Assembly: GCA_965151315.1 (NCBI GenBank)
Contig: CBCTZG010000047.1
Location: 1-19,884 of the forward strand
From: Avimonoglobus sp965151315
GTDB taxonomy: Bacteria; Bacillota; Clostridia; UBA1381
DNA length: 19,884 nt
Direction: 5' to 3'
The position numbers were made by a program, and so were the translations under genes. Of this stretch, positions 1 to 7,778 are shown one piece after another. The first letter of the stretch is position 1, and the number at the start of each line of letters is the position of its first letter. The notes under the pieces are model-generated. The model saw only the letters and a program-made list of their open reading frames with translations, did not search any database and was not told where the DNA came from.

Positions 1-1266
1 CCAAGGGTCGGGTCTGTTCCTAACAGCCATATGTCGTAATTCTGTTCTTCCGACACTTCAAAATCAAAGGATAATACGTATGGATCCGTCGCCGAACCGC
101 CGTAGGAAAGGACGTTCCCCCCGCTGGCCTCTGGATGCTGTACCGTTACAAACCCGCTTTTGTCCGTCAGGTTTTCCGCTTCCATCCAGACCACGCCGTT
201 TTCATCCGGCTGAAACTGTGCCTCCGGCTCGGTAATCACCGGCCCCGTGGGCTTATCCACATTGGCGCCCGGCGTCCAGTTCCAGAATGTGGGTACGACT
301 GCGACCGCATCGATTGCGCCGAAAATAGTCAAATCCTCTTCGCCACGCATTGGCAGTGTGTATTTCAAATTATGGATCGTTTCCGCTGTAAGCGGCTGGT
401 TCCCCGCCACCTTTGACCATGCAATATCAAAGTCAATTTGTATATTCATAGTATATACCGGTTTAGACACAAAACCACTGGCCTTCATATCCTCTCCTTC
501 GTCCAGTTCAAAAATAGGCTTGGACGCATGCCCAAGGGTCGGGTCTGTTCCTAACAGCCATATGTCGTAATTCTGTTCTTCCGACACTTCAAAATCAAAG
601 GATAATACGTATGGATCCGTTGCCGGGCCTCCATAGGACAGTACATTCCCCCCGCTGGCATCGGAACGGGGTACGGTCACAAACCCGCTTCGATCCGACA
701 ACTGCTCCGGCTCCATCCATACTACGCCGTTTTCATCTGGCTGAAACTGTGCCTCCGGCTCGGCAATCACCGGCCCTGTGGGCTTATCCACATTGGCGCC
801 CGGCGTCCAGTTCCAGGACGAGGGGACGACCGCGACCGCATCGATCGCGCCATATATATCTTCCATCCCCGTCCGTTTCTGCAGCGTATAGCGCAGGGTA
901 TTGTTTCCCGGAGAGAGCATTTGTCCCATGGATACCTTAGACCAGCCTATATCAAAAGGTTCTCCGATTCCCATATTATATACTTTTTGAAAATATTTGT
1001 CCAATATCTCGATGTCAGCGCCGCTATTCACGCTGAATACTGGATGCGAAGCATGGCCAAGGGTCGGGTCTGTTCCTAACAGCCATATGTCGTAATTCTG
1101 TTCTTCCGACACTTCAAAATCAAAGGATAATACGTATGGATCCGTCGCCGAACCGCCGTAGGAAAGGACGTTCCCCCCGCTGGCCTCTGGATGCTGTACC
1201 GTTACAAACCCGCTTTTGTCCGTCAGGTTTTCCGCTTCCATCCAGACTACGCCGTTTTCATCCGGC
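1..1266 (-). repeat. Tandem intragenic repeat, period about 525-531 bp, three copies (third cut by edge)
   Basis: An 89-base block is identical at 1-89, 532-620 and 1057-1145. Copies at 1-210 and 1057-1266 differ at a single base (192 versus 1248). The linker at 194-284 matches 725-815 with three differences. The repeat encodes the start and end of each carbohydrate-binding module, while the module centres (846-1049 and 321-518) are clearly diverged. Confidence 0.95.
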
Positions 1267-1370
1267 CCAAACCCCGTCTGGGCATAGACGTTCCAGCCGG
1301 CCGCCGCCAGATTCACAGCCATTACCGCTATGGCCGCTGCGGCCGCAATCGCTCTGCGTATACACTTCAT
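1..1370 (-). CDS. Secreted protein of tandem CBM35/CBM6-like carbohydrate-binding modules (3' end outside window)
   Basis: The frame opens at ATG 1368-1370, seven bases after a strong AGGAGG, and stays open to base 1, giving 456 codons with no stop; the C-terminus lies outside the window. Residues 1-30 form a signal peptide (KCIRR, then an Ala/Val-rich core, probable cleavage after VYA). Two full modules (about 39-190 and 214-369) and the first half of a third (393 to the edge) follow. Each starts with VVWMEAEN or VVWMEPEQ, has ASGGNVLSYGG, YDIWLLGTDP, and ends AIDAVAVVP..WNWTPGANVDKP. This is the pattern of galactose-binding-like beta-sandwich modules of the CBM6/CBM35/malectin type, where the early E-x-E often helps hold calcium. 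No catalytic domain is seen in the visible part. It is the last visible gene of the surface operon, 83 bases after the second glycosidase. The family is a confident guess from motifs; the ligand is unknown. Confidence 0.85.
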   Translation of the reverse strand, partial: MKCIRRAIAAAAAIAVMAVNLAAAGWNVYAQTGFGPDENGVVWMEAENLTDKSGFVTVQHPEASGGNVLSYGGSATDPYVLSFDFEVSEEQNYDIWLLGTDPTLGHASHPVFSVNSGADIEILDKYFQKVYNMGIGEPFDIGWSKVSMGQMLSPGNNTLRYTLQKRTGMEDIYGAIDAVAVVPSSWNWTPGANVDKPTGPVIAEPEAQFQPDENGVVWMEPEQLSDRSGFVTVPRSDASGGNVLSYGGPATDPYVLSFDFEVSEEQNYDIWLLGTDPTLGHASKPIFELDEGEDMKASGFVSKPVYTMNIQIDFDIAWSKVAGNQPLTAETIHNLKYTLPMRGEEDLTIFGAIDAVAVVPTFWNWTPGANVDKPTGPVITEPEAQFQPDENGVVWMEAENLTDKSGFVTVQHPEASGGNVLSYGGSATDPYVLSFDFEVSEEQNYDIWLLGTDPTL

Positions 1371-1453
1371 ATTGACTCCTCCTTTATACTATGGCATTTT
1401 GCCATGGCTGATAAATATATGTTCAATTTGTCCCAGACAAAATTGATCCGCAC
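1371..1453 (-). promoter_or_regulatory. 83-bp gap with two inverted repeats before the tandem-module gene
   Basis: This is the largest gap inside the surface operon. It holds a perfect dyad at 1391-1405 (ATGGCA, AAA, TGCCAT on the minus strand), directly upstream of the ribosome binding site AAAGGAGGAG. A second, nearly perfect dyad lies at 1424-1445 (CAATTTTGTC and GACAAATTG around TGG, with one bulged T). Neither is followed by a T-run, so they are not ordinary terminators. They may be mRNA-processing or stability hairpins that set the level of the binding protein, or a protein operator. No convincing -35/-10 pair was found here. Confidence 0.45.
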
Positions 1454-4400
1454 CTAATCCATTGTTCTCCCGGCTGTCACGGCCGGGCATAACGGGCACA
1501 TGGAATCCCCTTCCCAAACCATACCCCGCACTTCTCCGGAGCAGGCGGGTTTTGCCAGCTCTGCCCGCGCTTCCGTAACCCCCGGCCCAGCGTCCACCTT
1601 CTGGGTTTCCGCCGCCAACAGCCGGCCCTGGCTGTCATAAGCGGCCAGGATGATTTCTGCCTGTACAGGCTTTCCGGTATGGTTCTCTATTTCCGCCTGA
1701 AAGCTGTATCCGCCGTTTCCCGTTTCATCTATTGTTCCCGACGCTGTCAGGCCGGTTTTAGACTCTAAAATCTGGAATTCCTGGATATACCGTCCCAGGG
1801 TTTCCGCGCTAAAGGTTTCCGCCGCAACGATCCACAGGTTTCCTGCCCGCAGGGCCCATGCCTCTCCATCCGCCGTCCGGGCCAACACCTGGCAGCCCTC
1901 GTCTGGTATCAGGATTTGTACACGTTCACCCAGCACATTGACCGCGTAGCGGTCTGTGAAAAATCGGTCCAGCTCCGGAACTGTGCCCAAATCCTTTCGG
2001 AACCCCAGATACAGCAGCTTTTTTTCTTCCGGGATTTCCCCCAGCATTTGGCCGAAAGGCCGGCCATACCGGCAGGATGCCGGCCCGTCGGCAAAATTTG
2101 CCGCCAATATCTCCCCAGGCACCGCCGGGTCTCCTACGGGCAAAAACCAGTTTCCTTCCGATACCAGGGCAAAGTCCAACGCCTGGTAGCTGTCGGGGTG
2201 GTATACGGCTGTATAGCGGTTTGGCGTTGTATAATAATTGGAACGGTAAGGCAGGGTGTAAATCTTGTTCCCCGGCGGCAGGGATCCTGAAATGGATCCC
2301 GCATCCAGCCCCGCCCGGTAATCCCTTGTCCAGGAAAACATTTCCGGGTGTTCTATATAGGAATACGCTTCCTGGGTAGGCTGGTCATGCCGGGCAGACA
2401 ATAGGAAGTCGAAAACCCCCTTAGCCCCGCAGCGGTATAACGTATCAAAATGCCCATTCATATAGGCTTGGCTTTCATAGCCGCCCACCAGGCCTCCGTC
2501 CTCTCTTTCCACGCTTTCATCCGTAGAGGTTTCCGTCACAATCAGCCAGGCGGTTTTTGCGAAGGTCTGGCAAAGGCTGTAGCTGCTGGCCGTCAGGTCC
2601 TGGATCGCCGAATAGCTGCCGTAGCATTCCGCCCCGATCCCGTCTAAACCGCCTGCCTGCCGGGAATTTGTAAAATACGCCTTAGTCCCCCATACGTTCT
2701 TCACAATCACCGGCACATCCAGCCTGGTTTTATACGCCTGGGCGATCTGATTATATGCCTCTGCTACAGACTGATCCCGGAAATCCAGAAAATCATACCA
2801 CATCACTCCCCGGCGTCCGCCTACCGTATATATCCGGCTGCTCCGGCCGTCGGTGCAGTATACCCGGTAGTCTGTTTCCGCCGGCGTGGTATACAGCGGG
2901 ATCAGGGCCGCGGCCGTTTCAAAGCTGTCTATGTCCGCCGTATCCCATGCTTTGCAAAGCGTTTCCACCGCGCCGTATTTTCCCGCCAGCCACGCGGCAT
3001 ACTGCCGGTTTGTCTCCGGCGTGTAGGGCCGGGCGCTTTCCATCGCGTTATACAGCCCAGACTCATTCGCCACTGGGTCAATAATCATCCGGAAACCGTC
3101 CCCGGGGGTTACAAGCCGGGCAAAGGACGCCGCCTCCTGGGTAAGCCCCGGCAGCCCATCCCAAATATTCGCGATTGTATTATATTCACCCTCCACCAAA
3201 GGGGTGAACGTCACTGTATACGGCCCCGGCGCCGCTGTATCCAGCGCCGCGGAAAATACATAATTTTCCCCTTGCTCCGTCAAAGTACCGGTACCAGCCG
3301 CCACCGGCTGATGCGCCCCGTCGGTTACAATGTATTGGCAGCTGACAGCCTGGGCATAGATATAAAAGCCTGTAAATCTGGATTTTTCCGCTACGGCCGT
3401 AACCTGCCCGGAGCCGGACACACCGGAAACCGATACCCGGTTTTCTCCGGCGGCGTTTACATAGTAAAGCGTCCCTTCCCGGACGGTTCCGTTGTCCATC
3501 CCATACTGGAATCCATAACAAAAGCCCAGCTGGTCTAATGTATCCAGCACAAACTGCCAGTACCATTTCGGTACATTGGTACCAAAGGAAACAGGATTGA
3601 TATATAAGTCCCGGATCCCTTCCCGGGCCAGCAGCAACAGCTCTTGATAGTCTTCCGCCCACAATGCCGCCAAAGCCTCCATATCCTGCGTATAGTTGGT
3701 CAGGGACAGCAGACATTCCATGCCGCCCATAGGGATATATGGCTCTCCATCCCAAATCAGGGCGTTGGCTTGATTTACATACCAAAAATGCTCCCGGCCT
3801 GTGTTTGACCGGTATACTCCGTTAGAAAGCGGTTTATAGCCATATTCGCCTGTCCCCTTTAGGAAAAGCTCTCCCAGACTTTCTGTTCCGTTCAATCCAT
3901 AGATCCCAATCTCCAGCCTGTAGGTTCCCCCGGGCATTCCTGCTGGGAGCCGTGCCTGTACGGTGATATCTACAGGCATACCCGCCGGCAGATCTATGGC
4001 AGTCTGGCTTTCACATACACCCCAGAGCACATCTTCCTGCCAAAGCTTTACATAGGCCTTGGCCGCATCTATAGCCTGGCTGGCAGTCGCCTGTCCGTCT
4101 AATATTATACTGCCGTTTTCTGTTTTTTCTGTAAAATCAGCAAATTCCGCCTCCCATTTTTCCGTGTCCGGCAAAATGCCACAGGATACCTGGCCCACCA
4201 AAGCGTACCGGCTTCCATCCATCCAATTGACAGCCGCGTCCGCCGTGCCGATCCCGCAAACCACCGTGTATTCTCCTGCCGGGGCACAGAATGGAATATC
4301 CAGCGTCGCAGACCCATTATAACGGTTTTGCGGCACCCAGGAAGATACCGCCAGCCATGGAACATACACGCTGGAGGTCACAATTTCTCCCCGCCGGGTC

Positions 4401-5143
4401 AGCGCGATAAAAAATGTTGGATCTTCTTGCTGTGCCGCAGGTACAGAAAAATACATCCGTACTCGCATGCTTTCTCCAGGGACGATCGTTTCCTGTTCCA
4501 GTGTGCCAGACACAAATTCCACCTTTACCTGTCTGCCGTCATAAGGCGCCCGCAGCTGATACGGCGCCCAGCCCCAGGCAGAAGGGACAATAACAATGCT
4601 GTCCAGCACACCGGCAACACCGGCATCACCCTGCCGCTCTGTCATAGCATACTGCAGCAGGTTTTGTCCTGCCGGAATCACGACCCCAGCCTGGGCTTTG
4701 GTCCAGCAGACCTCTATGCCGGAGCCTTGGACATAAGCGTCATATAAGGCTGAATTGGCTGCCGGCGGCTGATCGATTGGTTTCGGTTCCTGGTTAATGC
4801 CTACGCTGTGCCTGGAAATATACGAAAGACTGGCGGGTGTGCCCAAGATCCATATATCGTATGTACTGTCATAGTCACTTTCAAAGTAAAACTGCATCAC
4901 ACCGCCACTGGGCTGTCCCTCTCCCTTGATATACCTGCCGCCGCTGGCGGCTGGTTCCTGCTGAACGGTGTAATGTGCACTCCCTAGCTGCATGTTCTCA
5001 GCTTCAATCCATAAAAATGTTTCCCGCTGCGCTTCTGCGGGCAGCGCAATCCCGCTGCTCTGCACCGCCAGCGTCAGCATAGCTAAAAATGCCCACCAGC
5101 GCAAAGCTTTGATATACCAACGTGAGCCATTAAATATAAACAT
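1454..5143 (-). CDS. Secreted putative clan GH-A glycoside hydrolase with N-terminal CBM35-like module, no SLH
   Basis: I place the start at ATG 5141-5143 (1229 residues) because it gives a proper signal peptide (MFIFNGSRWYIK, hydrophobic core, cleavage near AEA-Q) and follows AGAGGGG; the reading frame itself extends back to 5245 but that part is hydrophilic and Cys-rich. It overlaps the end of the preceding SLH gene by 14 bases. In order: CBM35-like module (about 40-190; FLWIEAENM, ASGG, YDIWILGTP, LDSIVIVPSAWGW), Ig-like beta region (about 195-430), and a TIM-barrel-like region (about 465-930) opening with GEPYIPMGGM. Candidate acid/base is Glu694 in VANESGLYN, candidate nucleophile Glu871 in VTETST. 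A beta-rich insert splits the barrel at about 560-655. The C-terminus is an Ig-like domain ending in a MVWEGDSMCPL tail. It is a paralogue of the gene at 9491-13465 but ends differently. The enzyme class is inferred; the substrate is unknown. Confidence 0.8.
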   Translation of the reverse strand: MFIFNGSRWYIKALRWWAFLAMLTLAVQSSGIALPAEAQRETFLWIEAENMQLGSAHYTVQQEPAASGGRYIKGEGQPSGGVMQFYFESDYDSTYDIWILGTPASLSYISRHSVGINQEPKPIDQPPAANSALYDAYVQGSGIEVCWTKAQAGVVIPAGQNLLQYAMTERQGDAGVAGVLDSIVIVPSAWGWAPYQLRAPYDGRQVKVEFVSGTLEQETIVPGESMRVRMYFSVPAAQQEDPTFFIALTRRGEIVTSSVYVPWLAVSSWVPQNRYNGSATLDIPFCAPAGEYTVVCGIGTADAAVNWMDGSRYALVGQVSCGILPDTEKWEAEFADFTEKTENGSIILDGQATASQAIDAAKAYVKLWQEDVLWGVCESQTAIDLPAGMPVDITVQARLPAGMPGGTYRLEIGIYGLNGTESLGELFLKGTGEYGYKPLSNGVYRSNTGREHFWYVNQANALIWDGEPYIPMGGMECLLSLTNYTQDMEALAALWAEDYQELLLLAREGIRDLYINPVSFGTNVPKWYWQFVLDTLDQLGFCYGFQYGMDNGTVREGTLYYVNAAGENRVSVSGVSGSGQVTAVAEKSRFTGFYIYAQAVSCQYIVTDGAHQPVAAGTGTLTEQGENYVFSAALDTAAPGPYTVTFTPLVEGEYNTIANIWDGLPGLTQEAASFARLVTPGDGFRMIIDPVANESGLYNAMESARPYTPETNRQYAAWLAGKYGAVETLCKAWDTADIDSFETAAALIPLYTTPAETDYRVYCTDGRSSRIYTVGGRRGVMWYDFLDFRDQSVAEAYNQIAQAYKTRLDVPVIVKNVWGTKAYFTNSRQAGGLDGIGAECYGSYSAIQDLTASSYSLCQTFAKTAWLIVTETSTDESVEREDGGLVGGYESQAYMNGHFDTLYRCGAKGVFDFLLSARHDQPTQEAYSYIEHPEMFSWTRDYRAGLDAGSISGSLPPGNKIYTLPYRSNYYTTPNRYTAVYHPDSYQALDFALVSEGNWFLPVGDPAVPGEILAANFADGPASCRYGRPFGQMLGEIPEEKKLLYLGFRKDLGTVPELDRFFTDRYAVNVLGERVQILIPDEGCQVLARTADGEAWALRAGNLWIVAAETFSAETLGRYIQEFQILESKTGLTASGTIDETGNGGYSFQAEIENHTGKPVQAEIILAAYDSQGRLLAAETQKVDAGPGVTEARAELAKPACSGEVRGMVWEGDSMCPLCPAVTAGRTMD

Positions 5144-7778
5144 ACACCCCTCTAAGCTGTGTATAGGTAGAAAGCAGCAGCACTCTGGCATCGCTGTCCC
5201 TGGAATACACATAATCCTCCAGTTCGTTGACTGTAATCTTTTCAATGGTCTTCCGGTTTTTGTTCAGCAGGAATATAGTCGCATCCGCAGTGGAATAAAT
5301 CTGCTTTTCCCGGAAGGTCAGTTCGTTTTTTTTCAGCGCCGTAAAATCCATGCCGGGAATTAGGCTCTGGATATAGCCGCCCTGTTTTTCCAAAATGATG
5401 TTCCGGGTCAGATACGTCTGGGCATTGGATTCATAAGCCGCTGTATAATCCCCGGTAGAATGGAATATCTGGGCGGTTGTGGTATAACCGTCATTTTCAC
5501 TGAAATCATACTGCATTTCAATATTGTACAGCTCATTGCGGTAGTTCAGCTGATAGGTAACGATATCGCCGTAATCAATGCCGGCAAGGTCCGACGCGTC
5601 CTCCGCGGGATACTCACGAAAAGTCCCGTCATAGCTGTACCCGCGAAGCACCGTGACGATTTCGTCATCGGCCGTCAGCTGCGTTGTGACCTCATCCACT
5701 AAAAGCGCCGACTCATACTGTGTTTCCTCGTCCACATCATCGATATACACCACAAGTGCTCCGGCCGTACCAGAAAAATCCACGTCGAAGGCTTCATAGG
5801 TATATTCATAATTGTGCCGGAAGCTGTAGGAAACAGCATACTTTTCCTCATTGTCCACATCCGTAACCGGTACTTTGAATACCTTGGTAGACGGCGCGAC
5901 CATCACTCCTACGCTTTCTCCCGTACCAAACCGGCCGGTCCGGACACTCCAGTATTCTTTTGTTTTTGGCATATCCAGTTGCAGGTTTTCCTGGGTTTCC
6001 CCGGATCCCTGCCTGGCTGTATCAATTCCGACCACATAGCCGGCGCCGTCTAAGCGGAATTTCACCAGCCGTGGGACGGGTTCCTCACACAGGGCGCCGT
6101 CATCCATCCGGCACAGCTCCCGATAGCACTCCGCCTCGTCAAATCTTACGCCGTCAATGCGCACTTTATCTGCCAGATCATACATTTTCGCGCCATACAC
6201 ATCCTTAAGGACTTTGATTCGTACCTGTTCCTCCTCTGTAAGCCGGGCGGTGATCAAATACCCATACGTCCACATGATATCTACATCCGGCACTACCGCC
6301 GCCACGCACTCCATACTGTCCAGATAATAGGTGCCGCTCTGGCCGATATCCAGCGCCCGGGCATTGGCCTGCCCCGCCGCCAGCGCCTCTTCATAGCTTT
6401 TGGCGATGGGGAAGGACTCCCCGTCTACCGTGATATAGGTATAACCGTCCTCCTGATACATCCCCTCGATCATCCCTGTGACCGGATCGTTCACTACGGT
6501 AATCTGGACATACTCCATATCCCTGCTGGCAGCCACACAAAGCACATCCCATTCCTTCAGCTGGGAGAATGACATAGTATCCCCATACATGCCCTTGATG
6601 GCAATTGTTTTTGTTTCCGCCATGTCCAGGGTTTTTCCGTATTTGTCATAGACAGTCATATCCTGCGCGTTAATGACGGAAACCACATAATTTTCCAATT
6701 CTTCTACCAGAATAACCTCCGCCGCGCCGTCCCCATCGTTATCCAACAAGCACACCGTACCGTTTTCCGGCCGCAGGGTCCCGGCAGTAAAGGCTGGGTC
6801 AGCCACGCCGTTATATATAACGTCCGCTTCTTCCTCTATGGATACCCGCTGGGACTTACCCTGCTGGTCATAGTAGTGGAATTCCTCCAGGCTGACCTGT
6901 TCCCTGTCGATATCCCTGGCATCTACCGTAATAACGGCGTTTTTTGTTGTCTTATAGGCGTAGACCATGTGATTTTCGCCGCCGTCTGTCTTATAATAGC
7001 CGACAACCGTATAGCCCAACAGGGCCTGGCTAACACCAGCCGCATCATAACAGTGCACGTCGCCGATGGTCACCATGCCCGGCGTTGTTTCTGATTTATC
7101 CACCAGGCCGGTAATCCCATTGTCTGTCATAATGCCCTGGACCTTATCCATATCCAAAAGCTTCTGCAGGAGTGATTCATCCCCAGGATAGTATCTGCCC
7201 ATATAATCTGTTTCCGCCATTTTACAGTCCAGCGCGTTGAACAGCAAGGCCGCTAGGAGCCCGCGGTCCATGGGGTAATCAACCTGCGCCTGTATGTTTT
7301 TCGTCAAGCCGATTTCTGCCGCAGTCTGCAAATATCCCATAGGATAGCCAGCTCGCATTTCCGCAAATTTATCATACCCCAGCAGGCTGATGAGCATTTT
7401 TACACCTTGAACATAGGTAGCGGTTTCCTCCGGCCGGTAATTTTCAACATTTACGCCGTCGATAACGCCCATCTGGGCCAGCCGGCAAATCGCCGGCGCA
7501 TACGGCGTATCCTCTGCCACATCGTCGAAAACTGATGCATACAGCGCCGAATCGTATGCGCCCGACAGATGCAAAACGGCGTCTGCCAGTTCTCCCCGGG
7601 TCACCGGGACGGTTTGGTCTACCTGGCCGTTCTGATCAGCCTGGACCGCACCCATCGCCGCTAAAAGCCCGCAGGCATACTCCCGTTCCGCATAGCTTAC
7701 CGGTTCCCATTCCGCATAAACGGGCGCCGCGCCCAGCAGGAAGGAAAACAGCGCTAATACCGCTATAATTTTATTCAC
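5130..7778 (-). CDS. SLH-domain surface protein with long beta-rich region, function unknown
   Basis: The start is GTG 7776-7778 (882 residues), preceded by AGGAGG that lies inside the end of the upstream gene; the two genes overlap as GTGAATAA. Signal peptide at 1-22 (MNKIIAVLALFSFLLGA, cleavage after VYA). Three SLH domains follow at about 31-73, 82-137 and 145-190, so this protein anchors by its N-terminus, unlike the other two SLH proteins here. The first has the classical VTRGE motif, the second has TATYVQ with the usual Arg missing, and the third has MDRGLL, so binding may rest on few sites. Residues 200-882 are beta-rich with repeated strand-turn patterns such as MIEGMYQEDGYTYITVDGE. 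A calcium-type loop DNDGDGAAE sits at 346-354. SLH domains generally bind pyruvylated secondary cell wall polymers. I do not recognise a catalytic domain; a structural or scaffold role is only a guess. Confidence 0.85.
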   Translation of the reverse strand: MNKIIAVLALFSFLLGAAPVYAEWEPVSYAEREYACGLLAAMGAVQADQNGQVDQTVPVTRGELADAVLHLSGAYDSALYASVFDDVAEDTPYAPAICRLAQMGVIDGVNVENYRPEETATYVQGVKMLISLLGYDKFAEMRAGYPMGYLQTAAEIGLTKNIQAQVDYPMDRGLLAALLFNALDCKMAETDYMGRYYPGDESLLQKLLDMDKVQGIMTDNGITGLVDKSETTPGMVTIGDVHCYDAAGVSQALLGYTVVGYYKTDGGENHMVYAYKTTKNAVITVDARDIDREQVSLEEFHYYDQQGKSQRVSIEEEADVIYNGVADPAFTAGTLRPENGTVCLLDNDGDGAAEVILVEELENYVVSVINAQDMTVYDKYGKTLDMAETKTIAIKGMYGDTMSFSQLKEWDVLCVAASRDMEYVQITVVNDPVTGMIEGMYQEDGYTYITVDGESFPIAKSYEEALAAGQANARALDIGQSGTYYLDSMECVAAVVPDVDIMWTYGYLITARLTEEEQVRIKVLKDVYGAKMYDLADKVRIDGVRFDEAECYRELCRMDDGALCEEPVPRLVKFRLDGAGYVVGIDTARQGSGETQENLQLDMPKTKEYWSVRTGRFGTGESVGVMVAPSTKVFKVPVTDVDNEEKYAVSYSFRHNYEYTYEAFDVDFSGTAGALVVYIDDVDEETQYESALLVDEVTTQLTADDEIVTVLRGYSYDGTFREYPAEDASDLAGIDYGDIVTYQLNYRNELYNIEMQYDFSENDGYTTTAQIFHSTGDYTAAYESNAQTYLTRNIILEKQGGYIQSLIPGMDFTALKKNELTFREKQIYSTADATIFLLNKNRKTIEKITVNELEDYVYSRDSDARVLLLSTYTQLRGVYVYI

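Noticed and set aside
1..1266. Repeats considered as a CRISPR array or mobile element
   Set aside because: Units are over 500 bases, in frame and coding for protein modules; no terminal inverted repeats or transposase.
3186..3785. Minus-strand open frame of 199 codons inside the second glycosidase
   Set aside because: It is a shifted frame of a long gene that carries a continuous paralogous alignment through this region; no sign of a frameshift.
5144..5245. N-terminal extension of the second glycosidase to 5245
   Set aside because: The extra 34 residues would sit before the signal peptide and overlap the upstream gene by over 110 bases; the internal ATG has a good ribosome binding site.
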